Source: Saccharothrix sp. (GTDB taxonomy: Bacteria; Actinomycetota; Actinomycetes; Mycobacteriales; Pseudonocardiaceae). From it: 64,000 bases of DNA. The notes beneath the pieces were generated by a model, which was not told the DNA's origin, made no database searches, and saw only the letters and a list, made by a program, of their open reading frames with translations. The stretch spans positions 62,001 through 126,000 of the forward strand of contig NZ_JAPSLK010000015.1 in assembly GCF_031180885.1 (NCBI RefSeq), written 5' to 3'. Each line of letters begins with the position of its first letter. Position 1 is the first letter of the stretch. A program made the position numbers and the translations under genes. Positions 26,433 to 34,332 of the stretch are shown piece after piece.

Positions 26433-27092
26433 GACGCGTTCCATCAGCCTGAGGTCGGGACCGCCGGGGGCGGCGGTGCTGATGGCGACGACGCCCATGT
26501 CGATCAGGTCGCCGAGCAGGACGCGGACGACGCCCAGGGGGAGGGCGAGCAGGGCGGACACCTCGGCCACCGAGCGGGTGTTGGCGCACAGTTCGACGAT
26601 GGCGCGTTGCTCCGGGGTGGTGTCGCGCATGGCTATGGCGATGCCGTGCTCTTCGAGGGAGACCAGGGTTTCGATGCGCAGGTCGTGCTGGGAGGCGGTG
26701 CGGCCGCGGGTCCAGGCGTAGGGGCGGACGAGGGGGCCGCTCCACTCCAGCGCCGGGTCTTCCGGCTCTTCCTTGAGGTCGGTGTCCTCGAAGTGGCCGC
26801 TGAAGGGCGCGGTGTCCTCTATGTCCGTTTCCGTGGGGGCCGGTTCCGGTTCCGCGGCGTCGAGGCTCTTGCGGAGGGCGGCCGACCCGAACCGCGCCCC
26901 GGTGGCCCCGACCTCTCCGCGCAGCGACCGGCGTTTCCTGGGTGGTTTGGGCGGTTCGGCCGGTTGCTCCTCTTCGAGGCTCTTGCGGAGGGCGGGGGAT
27001 CCGAACCGCGCTCCGGTCATGCCGACTTCGCCACGCAGGGACCGGCGGCGCTTGGGGGCCGCGTCCGGGTACTCAGAGCCGGCGGTGCTCAC
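26409..27092 (-). CDS. DUF742 protein with duplicated basic N-terminal repeat
   Basis: About 227 residues. The C-terminal 115 residues are a DUF742 winged-helix-like domain: LVRPYAWTRGRT, LRIETLVSL, ELCANTRSVAEVSALLALPL and RVLLGDLIDMGVV. In actinomycetes this family is the third member of cvn/conservon operons (histidine kinase, roadblock, DUF742, GTPase). None of those partners is next to it here. The N-terminal half contains two copies of a motif, RRSLRGEVGMTGARFGS and RRSLRGEVGATGARFGS, each followed by ALRKSL, separated by acidic/Pro-rich linkers. The start is uncertain: the GTG at 27092 is used, and a TTG at 27155 extends the frame. Confidence 0.75.
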   Translation of the reverse strand: MSTAGSEYPDAAPKRRRSLRGEVGMTGARFGSPALRKSLEEEQPAEPPKPPRKRRSLRGEVGATGARFGSAALRKSLDAAEPEPAPTETDIEDTAPFSGHFEDTDLKEEPEDPALEWSGPLVRPYAWTRGRTASQHDLRIETLVSLEEHGIAIAMRDTTPEQRAIVELCANTRSVAEVSALLALPLGVVRVLLGDLIDMGVVAISTAAPGGPDLRLMERVLQGLRNL

Positions 27093-27212
27093 ACCTCGGG
27101 AACCGTAGACCTCACGGCGGCCGGCTCGTGTCGTTCGTGTTTCAACCTTGTGCAATCCTGGTTACCGGATGCACGTGCAGCCGCTCTGCGCGGGTTGGGC
27201 GATGATGGCACG

Positions 27213-27434
27213 ATGCGCATCCGCGAGGTGGAGATCTCCGACGACATGATCAGGCTGGGCCAGTTCCTCAAGCTCGCGGGCCTGGCGGAGAACGGCGCCC
27301 ACGCGCGTGAGCTGGTGGAGGACGGCGAGGTGACCGTCAACGGGCGGGTCGAGGTGCAGCGGGGGAAGCAGCTGCGCGGCGGCGACGTGGTGGCGGTGGG
27401 GGCGGAGAAGGTCCGGCTGGTCGCGAACGCGTGA
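27213..27434 (+). CDS. Small S4-domain RNA-binding protein
   Basis: A 73-residue single-domain protein. It matches the S4 alpha-L fold: IRLGQFLKLAGLAENGAHAR, then LVEDGEVTVNGRVEVQRGKQ and GDVVAVGAEKVRLV. Stand-alone S4 proteins of this size (YbcJ/YaaA type) bind structured RNA, often rRNA. The ATG at 27213 gives MRIREVEISDDMI. It is divergent from the DUF742 gene. The stop codon runs directly into a short tandem repeat. Confidence 0.85.
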   Translation: MRIREVEISDDMIRLGQFLKLAGLAENGAHARELVEDGEVTVNGRVEVQRGKQLRGGDVVAVGAEKVRLVANA

Positions 27435-27487
27435 TCGCGGCTGTGCCGACGACGGCTGTGCATCGCGGCTGTGCATCGCGGCTGTGC
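27434..27487. repeat. 13-bp short tandem repeat after S4 gene
   Basis: Three perfect copies of ATCGCGGCTGTGC, at 27434-27446, 27462-27474 and 27475-27487. A degenerate copy (ending GACGGCTGTGC) fills 27447-27461. The first copy begins at the last base of the S4 stop codon. No gene is seen between 27435 and 27717. Confidence 0.8.
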
Positions 27488-27623
27488 CGGCGACGGTTGC
27501 GGGCGGGCCGCGGGGCGGTGGCCGCGAGCGCGCTGGGCGGCGGCTTCGGTTGCTGGTTGGCTCGGCCTTGCGTTGCGGCCGTTGGCGGCGTGACCGTGGC
27601 GGCGGCCTCCGGCCCCCGTCTCC

Positions 27624-27695
27624 ATTGTCCCACGGGGGTACGACAATCCCGGCTGAAGCGCCCCGGGGCTCATTGTCCCACCGGGGTACGACAAA
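27624..27695. repeat. Two copies of a partly palindromic motif ending in TTGTC/GACAA
   Basis: ATTGTCCCACGGGGGTACG continues to ACAAT at 27624-27647, and a second copy (CCACCGGGGTACG core) lies at 27672-27695, 48 nt on. Each has TTGTC and GACAA ends, giving an imperfect inverted repeat TTGTCCCAC / GGTACGACAA. The copies differ at only a few positions. They lie in the gap between the S4 gene and the convergent HExxH membrane protein gene. They could be regulator sites or a small interspersed repeat. Confidence 0.6.
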
Positions 27696-27717
27696 ACGGG
27701 CGATCCGAAGAGGCCGC

Positions 27718-28254
27718 TCAGGCCGGCGGGGTGCCTTGCACGCGGTAGGCCCATTCCTCGTGCCAGCAGTGGGGGTAGACGCCGCGTTGGAAGTACGCGG
27801 CCACGCTGTCGATCGGGGCGCGACGCCGGTCGTGGTACAGGAGCCAGTACGGCAGGACCGTCGCCACCACCCAGTTCGCGACCACCAGCGGCAGGTACAA
27901 CGGCCCCAGCAGCCTGGCCTGGAGGACGTGTACGGCCTCGTGGTCGTCCACGCCCAGGGCCACGCCCGCCTGAACCGGACCGACCGTCGTCGCGAAACCC
28001 TTGATGACGCCGTCCCGCAAGCCCAGGACACCGCGGTGGCGGCTGAACTCGCGGTCGACCGCGTTGCCCCGGCCCAGGGCGTAGGCCAAGAACAGCACGC
28101 CCGCCACGGTGTTCGGCAGGCTCCACGTGAAGTCGATCACGGCCACGATCAACCCGCGCGCCGACCGCGGGTACAGCCGGACGCGCCACGCCCAGCCGCC
28201 GTGCGGCGCAGCCAACGCCGCGGCGGCCACCAACGCGACCTCCACGTCCCACAT
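27718..28254 (-). CDS. Hypothetical membrane protein with HExxH motif
   Basis: A 178-residue protein I do not recognise as a named family. It has four hydrophobic segments (VALVAAAALAA, GLIVAVIDFTWSLPNTVAGV, LGPLYLPLVVANWVVATVLP and others). Between the second and third lies GVDDHEAVHVLQARLLGPLY, which includes HEAVH, a zincin-like HExxH, followed by a Gln and LGPLYLP. A metal-dependent role is possible, but an HExxH alone is weak evidence. The C-terminal part (PHCWHEEWAYR) is rich in His, Cys and Trp. The ATG at 28254 follows GGTGG. It is divergent from the polysaccharide locus. Confidence 0.55.
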   Translation of the reverse strand: MWDVEVALVAAAALAAPHGGWAWRVRLYPRSARGLIVAVIDFTWSLPNTVAGVLFLAYALGRGNAVDREFSRHRGVLGLRDGVIKGFATTVGPVQAGVALGVDDHEAVHVLQARLLGPLYLPLVVANWVVATVLPYWLLYHDRRRAPIDSVAAYFQRGVYPHCWHEEWAYRVQGTPPA

Positions 28255-28845
28255 TGTGACGCCACCGGTGAACTGCGTCACTCCCGATCGGCCGGCCGGG
28301 CGTTGAATTCCGCCTCCGGTGACGGGAAGTGGCCGGATCGTTGCGCCGAATAGCTGCTTCCGCTCTGTGAATGGGTGACCGCGCGCCGCCACCGGAGGGG
28401 TCGGGCGGGTAGGGTCTTTCGGCCCTTTTTGGACTCTCCGCCGTCCGCTTCGACCGAAGTCGAAAACGTGCTGTAACGCCGACCGCCCCCACATCGATGG
28501 ATCTGCCCGCGAGCCCGCTACCAGGCCAGATGCCGGGAGTGGTCCTGCTCGACCGGCCACAGTGGACGCATTTTCGGGAGCGCTCCGAGGGTTTCCACAA
28601 GAGACGGCGGTGACCGCACGTCACCCGGTGGACCCGGCCCGTGCCCGGTCCGGTCAGTGCCAACCGGAAACGGGCCGAAAGTCCCTCACCGTCCGTGTAA
28701 CGCGCCGCCCCGGCCGGACGAATGACGGTTTGGCGAGGCGTGGAAAGCGCCGGAGCCACATTTGCGAACACACCACACGCGGGTTCGTCGGGGATGCCCA
28801 GCGATGTTGCACGTGTCGAACCGGACCGACCGGGGAGCGAGAGCG
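28255..28845. promoter_or_regulatory. 591-nt intergenic region upstream of the polysaccharide locus
   Basis: No gene is supported on either strand. The region is somewhat less GC-rich than the flanking genes. A perfect 6-bp inverted repeat, GGTGAC (28609-28614) and GTCACC (28620-28625) with a 5-nt spacer, is a candidate operator. The priming transferase start is preceded by GGGGAGCGAGAGCG. The long distance to 28846 suggests a leader or several control sites, but no riboswitch was recognised. Confidence 0.4.
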
Positions 28846-30333
28846 ATGAGCGAGCAGGCCCGATCCACGCGCCGCAGACCGGCGGCGGGGTTGGCCGCGA
28901 GGGATCAGGCGACCAACCGCACCACCCACCCCACCGTCGGCAGCTGGGAGCCCGCCTACCGGTACGGCGTGATCGCCGCCGACACCGTCTGCACCGTCCT
29001 GGTCGTGGTGCTGGCGGGTGTGCTGCTCTCCCCCAAAGCGTTCGGACCCCTCCCGCTGGTCGCCCTGGAAGCGGTGACGGTCGCCGTCGTCCTGGGCTCG
29101 CTCTACGTCAACCGCGTCTGGAACGCGTCGGTGCTCGGCCAGGGCGCCGAGGAGTTCCGCCGGCTGGGCCGCGGCCTGTTCGCCTCGGTCGTCGCCCTGG
29201 GCCTGGGGGCGCTGGCCGCCGGGTTGCCGGGGGCGCGGCTGTGGGTGTTCGTGGTGGGGCCGGCGATCGCGCTGGTCGCCTTCCCCGCCCGCTACCTGCT
29301 GCGCCGCCCGCTGCACCGGGCCCGCGGCGAGGGCAAGTGCCTGCTGCCGGTGCTCGCCGCCGGCAACGTCGACACCGTCAAAGACCTGATCAGCCGCACC
29401 CGCCGCGCGCCGCACCTCGGGTGGCGGGTGGACGCGGTGTGCACTGTGGACGGTCGCGCGGACCTCGGCGGCGAGTTGGACGGCATCGCCGTCGTCGGCC
29501 GGTTCGCCGAGGTCGCCGAGCAGGTGCGGCGCGGGGGCTACCGGATCGTCGCGGTCACCCCGGACGCCTACTGGACCCCGCGCAGGCTCCAGCAACTGGC
29601 CTGGGACCTGGAGGGCACCGGCACCGAGATGGTCGTCGCGCCCGCCCTGATGGACTTCGCCGGACCCCGGCTGCACGTCACCGGCGTGCTGGGGATGCCG
29701 CTGCTGCGGGTCAGCGAACCGTCGTTCACCGGCATCCGCCGCGTGGTCAAGGCGACCGTGGACCGGGTCGGGTCGCTCGTCCTGATCGGGCTGTTCGCGC
29801 CGGTCCTGCTGGCCTGCGCGGTCGCCGTCATGATCGACACCCGCGGCCCGGTGCTCTACAAGCAGCGCCGCGTCGGCAAGGACGGCGCGCACTTCACGAT
29901 CATCAAGTTCCGCACCATGGTCACCAACGCCGACGCGCTGCGCGACCAGCTCCAGCAGGTCAACGAGGGCGCGGGCGTGCTGTTCAAGATGCGCCGCGAC
30001 CCGCGGGTGACCACCGTGGGCCGGTTCCTGCGCCGCTACTCCCTGGACGAACTGCCCCAGCTGTTCAACGTGCTCGCGGGCTCGATGTCGCTGGTCGGGC
30101 CGCGCCCGCCGCTGCCGGAGGAAAGCGCGAAGTACGGGCCCGCGATGCGGCGGCGCCTGCTGGTCAAGCCGGGCCTGACCGGCCTGTGGCAGGTGTCCGG
30201 CCGCAGCGACCTGAGCTGGGAGGAGTCGGTCCGGCTCGACCTGCGCTACGTCGAGGACTGGTCGCTCGCCCTCGACGCGCTGATCTTGTGGAAGACCTTC
30301 CGGGCCGTCTTCGGCGGCCACGGGGCCTACTGA
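28846..30333 (+). CDS. Polyprenyl-phosphate sugar-1-phosphate transferase (priming glycosyltransferase, WcaJ/WbaP type)
   Basis: A 495-residue integral membrane enzyme that loads the first sugar-phosphate onto undecaprenyl phosphate to begin repeat-unit synthesis. It has four N-terminal TM helices, a CoA-binding-like middle domain (about 155-280) and a fifth helix (VDRVGSLVLIGLFAPVLLAC). The catalytic bacterial sugar transferase domain has GPVLYKQRRVGKDGAHFTII, KFRTM, RRYSLDELPQLFNVLAGSMS, LVGPRPPLPEE and KPGLTGLWQVSGRSDLSWEE. The ATG at 28846 follows a good SD. It opens the sugar operon, 11 nt before the next gene. Confidence 0.94.
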   Translation: MSEQARSTRRRPAAGLAARDQATNRTTHPTVGSWEPAYRYGVIAADTVCTVLVVVLAGVLLSPKAFGPLPLVALEAVTVAVVLGSLYVNRVWNASVLGQGAEEFRRLGRGLFASVVALGLGALAAGLPGARLWVFVVGPAIALVAFPARYLLRRPLHRARGEGKCLLPVLAAGNVDTVKDLISRTRRAPHLGWRVDAVCTVDGRADLGGELDGIAVVGRFAEVAEQVRRGGYRIVAVTPDAYWTPRRLQQLAWDLEGTGTEMVVAPALMDFAGPRLHVTGVLGMPLLRVSEPSFTGIRRVVKATVDRVGSLVLIGLFAPVLLACAVAVMIDTRGPVLYKQRRVGKDGAHFTIIKFRTMVTNADALRDQLQQVNEGAGVLFKMRRDPRVTTVGRFLRRYSLDELPQLFNVLAGSMSLVGPRPPLPEESAKYGPAMRRRLLVKPGLTGLWQVSGRSDLSWEESVRLDLRYVEDWSLALDALILWKTFRAVFGGHGAY

Positions 30334-30344
30334 TGAGGAGCGAG

Positions 30345-31409
30345 ATGGACCAGCCGATCGGCATCGCCGTCATCGGCGCCGGGTACTGGGGGCCGAACCT
30401 CGTGCGCAACGCACAGGCGACCCCCGGGCTGAAGCTGCGGTACCTGTGCGACTTGGACACCGAGAAAGCCCGCCGAGTGCTCGGCGACTACTCGACGGTG
30501 CGGGTGTCCGGCTCCCTGGACGACGTGCTGTCCGACCCGGCGGTGGACGCCGTCGCGATCGCCACCCCGGCCGCCACGCACCTCCCGGTCGCGCTGGCCG
30601 CGCTGCGGGCGGGCAAGCACGTGCTGGTGGAGAAGCCCCTCGCGGCCGGGTACGCGGCCGGGCTGGAGCTGGTCGAGGAGGCCGAGGCCCGCGGCCTCAC
30701 CCTCATGCTCGACCACACCTTCGTCTACACGCCGACCGTGCAGCACCTGCGCCACCTGGTGCGCACCGGCGAGATCGGCACCGTCCAGTACCTGGACTCC
30801 GTGCGGGTCAACCTGGGCCTCGTGCAGCCGGACGTGGACGTGTTCTGGGACCTCGCCCCGCACGACCTCTCGATCTTCGACGCGATCCTGCCCGACGGGG
30901 TCGTCGTCCGCCGCGTCTCGGCGCACGGCTCCGACCCGATCGGCGCCGGCCGCGCGTGCGTCGGCCACCTCACCCTGGAGCTGTCGGACGGCGTGCTGGC
31001 CCACGTCCACGTGAACTGGCTGTCCCCGACCAAGATCCGCACCATGATCGTCGGCGGCTCGCGGCGCACGGTCGTCTGGGACGACCTGAACGTGGTGCAG
31101 CGGATCTCGGTGCACGACCGGGGCGCGGACGTCATCGACGGTGACGAGGAGCGCACCCAGGCCATCATCTCCTACCGGCGCGGCGACACCGTCGCGCCCG
31201 CCCTGCCCGAGCGGGAGGCGCTGCGCGGCGTGATGTCCGAGTTCGTCTCGGCGATCACCGAGAAGCGCGCGCCGCTCACCGACGGCTGGTCGGGCCTGCG
31301 GGTGCTGGCGATCCTGGAGGCGACGTCGGCGAGCCTGGCGGCCGGCGGCGAGTTCGTGACCGTGCGGGACGTGGGTCGTCCCGCCGAACTGGAAGAGGCG
31401 GTGGCATGA
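30345..31409 (+). CDS. Gfo/Idh/MocA-family sugar-nucleotide oxidoreductase (WbpB/WlbA-like)
   Basis: A 354-residue NAD(P)-dependent oxidoreductase. The Rossmann start is IGIAVIGAGYWGPNLVRNA. The family catalytic motif is HVLVEKPLAAGYAAG with Lys, and VFWDLAPHDLSIFDAILPDG supplies the active-site His. In WbpB/WlbA it oxidises C3 of a UDP-HexNAc uronate before transamination. The neighbouring DegT and hexapeptide acyltransferase genes fit that scheme, but the 6-dehydrogenase is not in the window. The ATG at 30345 sits after GAGGAG, so it is preferred to the ATG at 30333 that overlaps the previous stop. Confidence 0.88.
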   Translation: MDQPIGIAVIGAGYWGPNLVRNAQATPGLKLRYLCDLDTEKARRVLGDYSTVRVSGSLDDVLSDPAVDAVAIATPAATHLPVALAALRAGKHVLVEKPLAAGYAAGLELVEEAEARGLTLMLDHTFVYTPTVQHLRHLVRTGEIGTVQYLDSVRVNLGLVQPDVDVFWDLAPHDLSIFDAILPDGVVVRRVSAHGSDPIGAGRACVGHLTLELSDGVLAHVHVNWLSPTKIRTMIVGGSRRTVVWDDLNVVQRISVHDRGADVIDGDEERTQAIISYRRGDTVAPALPEREALRGVMSEFVSAITEKRAPLTDGWSGLRVLAILEATSASLAAGGEFVTVRDVGRPAELEEAVA

Positions 31410-32008
31410 CTGGGGTAGCGGCCCCGAAGCAGGGCATGGACATGACGGTGACCCCCACCGAGCTAGAGGGCGTCTTCGTCATCCAGCCCGAGTGGTTCGA
31501 GGACGAGCGGGGCTTCTTCTTCGAGTCCTACAGCAAGCGCCGCTGGGAGCAGCACGGCCTGTCGCTGGACTTCGTGCAGGACAACCACTCCCGTTCCACC
31601 AAGGGCGTGCTGCGCGGCTTCCACTTCCAGAACGCGCTCGCCCCGCAGCACCGCCTGGTCCGCTGCACGGTCGGCGCGATCTTCGACGTCGTGGTGGACC
31701 TGCGGGTCGGCTCGCCGACGTTCGGCCAGTGGTACGGCATCGAGCTGACCGCGCAGAACCGCACCCAGTTGCTCATCGGCCCGGAGTTCGCGCACGCCTT
31801 CGCGGTGCTGTCGGACGTGGCCGAGGTGCAGTACAAGACCACCGGTTTCCACAACCCGCTGGCCGAGGGCCTGCTGGCGTGGGACGACCCGGACGTGGGC
31901 GTGGCCTGGCCGGTGGACGACCCGATCCTGTCGGCCAAGGACAGCAACAACCCCTCGCTCGCCGAGTACCTGGAACACCCGGCCTTCACCATGGGAGCCC
32001 ACGCGTGA
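31406..32008 (+). CDS. dTDP-4-dehydrorhamnose 3,5-epimerase-like cupin (RmlC family)
   Basis: A 200-residue cupin. RmlC landmarks are EWFEDERGFFFESYSKRRW, DFVQDNHSRSTKGVLRGFHF with the catalytic His, AIFDVVVDLRVGSPTFGQWY, IGPEFAHAFAVLSD and YKTTGFHNPLAEG. It would epimerise a 4-keto-6-deoxy sugar nucleotide or act as a related isomerase. RmlA, RmlB and RmlD are not adjacent, so rhamnose supply from this gene alone is not shown. The start ATG overlaps the previous stop (ATGA) and follows GAAGAGG; ATG 31436 or 31442 are later alternatives. Confidence 0.88.
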   Translation: MTGVAAPKQGMDMTVTPTELEGVFVIQPEWFEDERGFFFESYSKRRWEQHGLSLDFVQDNHSRSTKGVLRGFHFQNALAPQHRLVRCTVGAIFDVVVDLRVGSPTFGQWYGIELTAQNRTQLLIGPEFAHAFAVLSDVAEVQYKTTGFHNPLAEGLLAWDDPDVGVAWPVDDPILSAKDSNNPSLAEYLEHPAFTMGAHA

Positions 32009-32979
32009 ACCTGCGTGACGCACGTGTCCTGATCACCGGCGGGGCGGGCCTGATCGGCTCGACCATCGCCGACCACCTGCTCGACGAGGGCGTCGCCGAG
32101 ATCGTCGTGCTGGACAACCTGGTGCGCGGCCGGCTGGAGAACCTCGCCGGCCCGCTGCAGGCCGGCGCGGTGAAGTTCGTGGAGGGCGACCTCCGCGACA
32201 CCGACACCGTCCGGTCCACAATGGACGGTGTCGACCTGGTGTTCCACCAAGCGGCCATCCGCATCACGCAGTGCGCTGAGGAGCCCCGGCTGGCGCACGA
32301 CGTGCTGGCCACCGGCACGTTCAACGTGCTGGAGGCGGCGGTGCAGGCGAACGTCACCAAGGTCGTCGCCGCGTCCTCGGCGTCGGTCTACGGCCTGGCG
32401 GAGCTGTTCCCCACGCGGGAGAACCACCACGCCTACGGCAACCGCACCCTCTACGGCGCGGCGAAGGTCTACAACGAGGGCCTGCTGCGCAGCTTCAACG
32501 AGATGTACGGCCTGGACTACGTGGCCCTGCGCTACTTCAACGTCTACGGGCCGCGCATGGACGTCTTCGGCGTCTACACCGAGGTCCTGGTGCGCTGGAT
32601 GGAGCGCATCGCCGCGGGCACCCCGCCGCTGATCCTCGGCGACGGCAGCCAGACCATGGACTTCGTCTACAGCACCGACATCGCGCGCGCCAACGTGCTG
32701 GCGGCCAAGAGCGACGTCTCCGACGAGGTGTTCAACGTGGCCTCCGGCGTGGAGACCAGCCTCGCCCAGCTCGCCGACGCGCTGCTGGAGGTCATGGGAC
32801 GCACCGACCTGCGCCCCGAGCACGGCCCCGAGCGCAAGGTCAACGCGGTGCCGCGCCGGCTCGCGAGCACCGAGGCCGCCCGCGAGAAGCTCGGCTTCGA
32901 GGCGAGCGTGTCCCTCCACGAAGGACTGACCAAGCTGGTGTCGTGGTGGCAGAGCGAACTCCAGGGAGCGAAGGCATGA
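32005..32979 (+). CDS. NAD-dependent sugar-nucleotide epimerase/dehydratase (extended SDR)
   Basis: A 324-residue extended short-chain dehydrogenase. The NAD site is VLITGGAGLIGSTIADHL and the adenine-ribose Asp is in VVLDNLVRG. The catalytic set is ASSASVYG with Ser, and YGAAK (Tyr-x-x-x-Lys). Sugar-nucleotide contacts include LRYFNVYGPRMD. Overall most like UDP-glucose or UDP-HexNAc 4-epimerases. GTG start and TGA overlap with both neighbours (GTGA, ATGA) show tight coupling in the operon. The exact substrate is unknown. Confidence 0.9.
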   Translation: MNLRDARVLITGGAGLIGSTIADHLLDEGVAEIVVLDNLVRGRLENLAGPLQAGAVKFVEGDLRDTDTVRSTMDGVDLVFHQAAIRITQCAEEPRLAHDVLATGTFNVLEAAVQANVTKVVAASSASVYGLAELFPTRENHHAYGNRTLYGAAKVYNEGLLRSFNEMYGLDYVALRYFNVYGPRMDVFGVYTEVLVRWMERIAAGTPPLILGDGSQTMDFVYSTDIARANVLAAKSDVSDEVFNVASGVETSLAQLADALLEVMGRTDLRPEHGPERKVNAVPRRLASTEAAREKLGFEASVSLHEGLTKLVSWWQSELQGAKA

Positions 32980-34091
32980 TCCCCATCACCCGCCTGTACG
33001 TCGGCCAGGAAGAGGCCGACGCCGCCGCGGAAGCGGTGCTGTCCGGGTGGCTGTCGGTCGGCCCGCGCGCGGCGAAGTTCGAGGAGCTGGTGGCCGAGCA
33101 GGTCGGCGCGAAGCACGCGGTGGCCGTCAACAGCGCCACGACCGGTCTGCACCTGGCGCTGGCGGCGCTGGGCATCGGGCCGGGCGACGAGGTGATCTGC
33201 CCGTCGTTCACGTTCATCGCGACGCCGAACTCCATCCGCTACACCGGCGCCACGCCGGTGTTCGCCGACATCGACGAGCGCACCTACAACATCGACCCCG
33301 CGCACGTCGAAACCCTGATCACGCCGCGGACCAGGGCGATCATGCCCGCGAGCCAGATCGGCCTGCCCGCGGACCTGCACGCGCTCAAGGAGATCGCGCG
33401 CAAGCACGGTCTCCACCTGGTCGAGGACGCCGCGCCGGCCTACGGCGCGACCATCGACGGTGTCCGCCTGGGCACCATCAGCGACATCACCGTGTTCTCC
33501 TTCGACGCCCGCAAGATCCTCACCACCGGTGAGGGCGGCGTGGTCACCACGGACGACGCCGAGGTGGCGGCGAAGCTCAAGGCGCTGCGCGCGCACGCGG
33601 CTTCGATCTCCACGCTGGCCCGGCACACGTCGACCGCGGTGATCGCGGAGAGCTACGACGAGGTCGGCTTCAACTACAAGATGACCGACATCCAGGCCGC
33701 GGTGGGCGTGGTGCAGCTGGGCAAGCTGGACCACGTGGTGAAGGTGCGCCGCGCCCTGGCGGCCCGCTACGACGAGTTGTTGGCGGGCAACGGGTCCCTG
33801 GTCCTGCCGCACGAACCGGCGGGCTTCGGGCACGTCTACCAGTCGTACCTGGTCCGGCTGAAGAACCACACCCGCATCGACGTCATGAACTCGATGGCCC
33901 AACGCGGTGTCGCGACCAGGCGCATCACCGCGTGCCACCTGGAACCCGTCTACCACGCGGGCGACGCCACGCCGTCCCTCCCGGTGACGGAAAGGGTTGC
34001 GGCGGACCACATCCTGTTGCCGCACTTCGTCGGGCTGACCGACGAGGAGCAGGACGAGGTCGTCGCCGCGCTGAACGCCGCCACCGCCTAG
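32976..34091 (+). CDS. DegT/DnrJ/EryC1/StrS-family sugar aminotransferase, first copy
   Basis: A 371-residue PLP enzyme that aminates a keto-sugar nucleotide. The cofactor region is HAVAVNSATTGLHLALAALG, VICPSFTFIATPNSI, LVEDAAPAYGA and the Schiff-base Lys180 in FSFDARKILTTGEGG. A conserved dimer loop is DEVGFNYKMTDIQAAVGVVQ. Aspartate of the PLP pyridine site lies in EDAA. It ends the first sugar block and is followed by a 14-bp terminator hairpin. It differs substantially from the second DegT gene at 39856, so they are unlikely to be recent duplicates and probably act at different steps. Confidence 0.93.
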   Translation: MIPITRLYVGQEEADAAAEAVLSGWLSVGPRAAKFEELVAEQVGAKHAVAVNSATTGLHLALAALGIGPGDEVICPSFTFIATPNSIRYTGATPVFADIDERTYNIDPAHVETLITPRTRAIMPASQIGLPADLHALKEIARKHGLHLVEDAAPAYGATIDGVRLGTISDITVFSFDARKILTTGEGGVVTTDDAEVAAKLKALRAHAASISTLARHTSTAVIAESYDEVGFNYKMTDIQAAVGVVQLGKLDHVVKVRRALAARYDELLAGNGSLVLPHEPAGFGHVYQSYLVRLKNHTRIDVMNSMAQRGVATRRITACHLEPVYHAGDATPSLPVTERVAADHILLPHFVGLTDEEQDEVVAALNAATA

Positions 34092-34114
34092 CGCGCCGGC
34101 GGTCGTTCGCGCCA

Positions 34115-34149
34115 ACCCGGCGGCCGGGGGCAGGGCCCGGCCGCCGGGT
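34115..34149 (+). terminator. Strong hairpin terminator after the first sugar operon
   Basis: A perfect 14-bp stem (34115-34128 with 34136-34149; arm ACCCGGCGGCCGGG) with a 7-nt loop, 23 nt after the aminotransferase stop. It separates the first sugar block from the giant DUF4082 gene. Confidence 0.85.
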
Positions 34150-34332
34150 CCCGCCGTGCCCGAGGCGACTACGCAGCGTTACTACGGGATCCGGCTTCGA
34201 GTTGTTTTCCAAATGAGATCTCCACCCTAGTAACGGATCTGTGGAATAGGGCGACCTTTGGAGCAACAAGGTTGCACTACGGGGAGTAGTGACTGCCGCG
34301 CTACGGAGTGCGTTCGAGGAGATGAGTGGTCG
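34150..34332 (+). promoter_or_regulatory. Leader and promoter region of the giant secreted protein gene
   Basis: A 183-nt stretch that is AT-richer than its neighbours around 34195-34250, where a promoter is likely, although no clear -35/-10 pair is assigned. A small inverted repeat GCAAC-AAG-GTTGC lies at about 34263-34275. The SD is GAGGAG at about 34317-34322. No known riboswitch was recognised. Confidence 0.4.

Noticed and set aside
28762-28845. Upstream ATG (28762) for the priming transferase
   Set aside because: The extra 28 residues look unlike the family, and the ATG at 28846 has a good SD (GGGGAG).
34150-34332. Riboswitch in the leader of the giant gene
   Set aside because: I looked for cyclic-dinucleotide, cobalamin and ydaO-type landmarks and found none clear enough to name.
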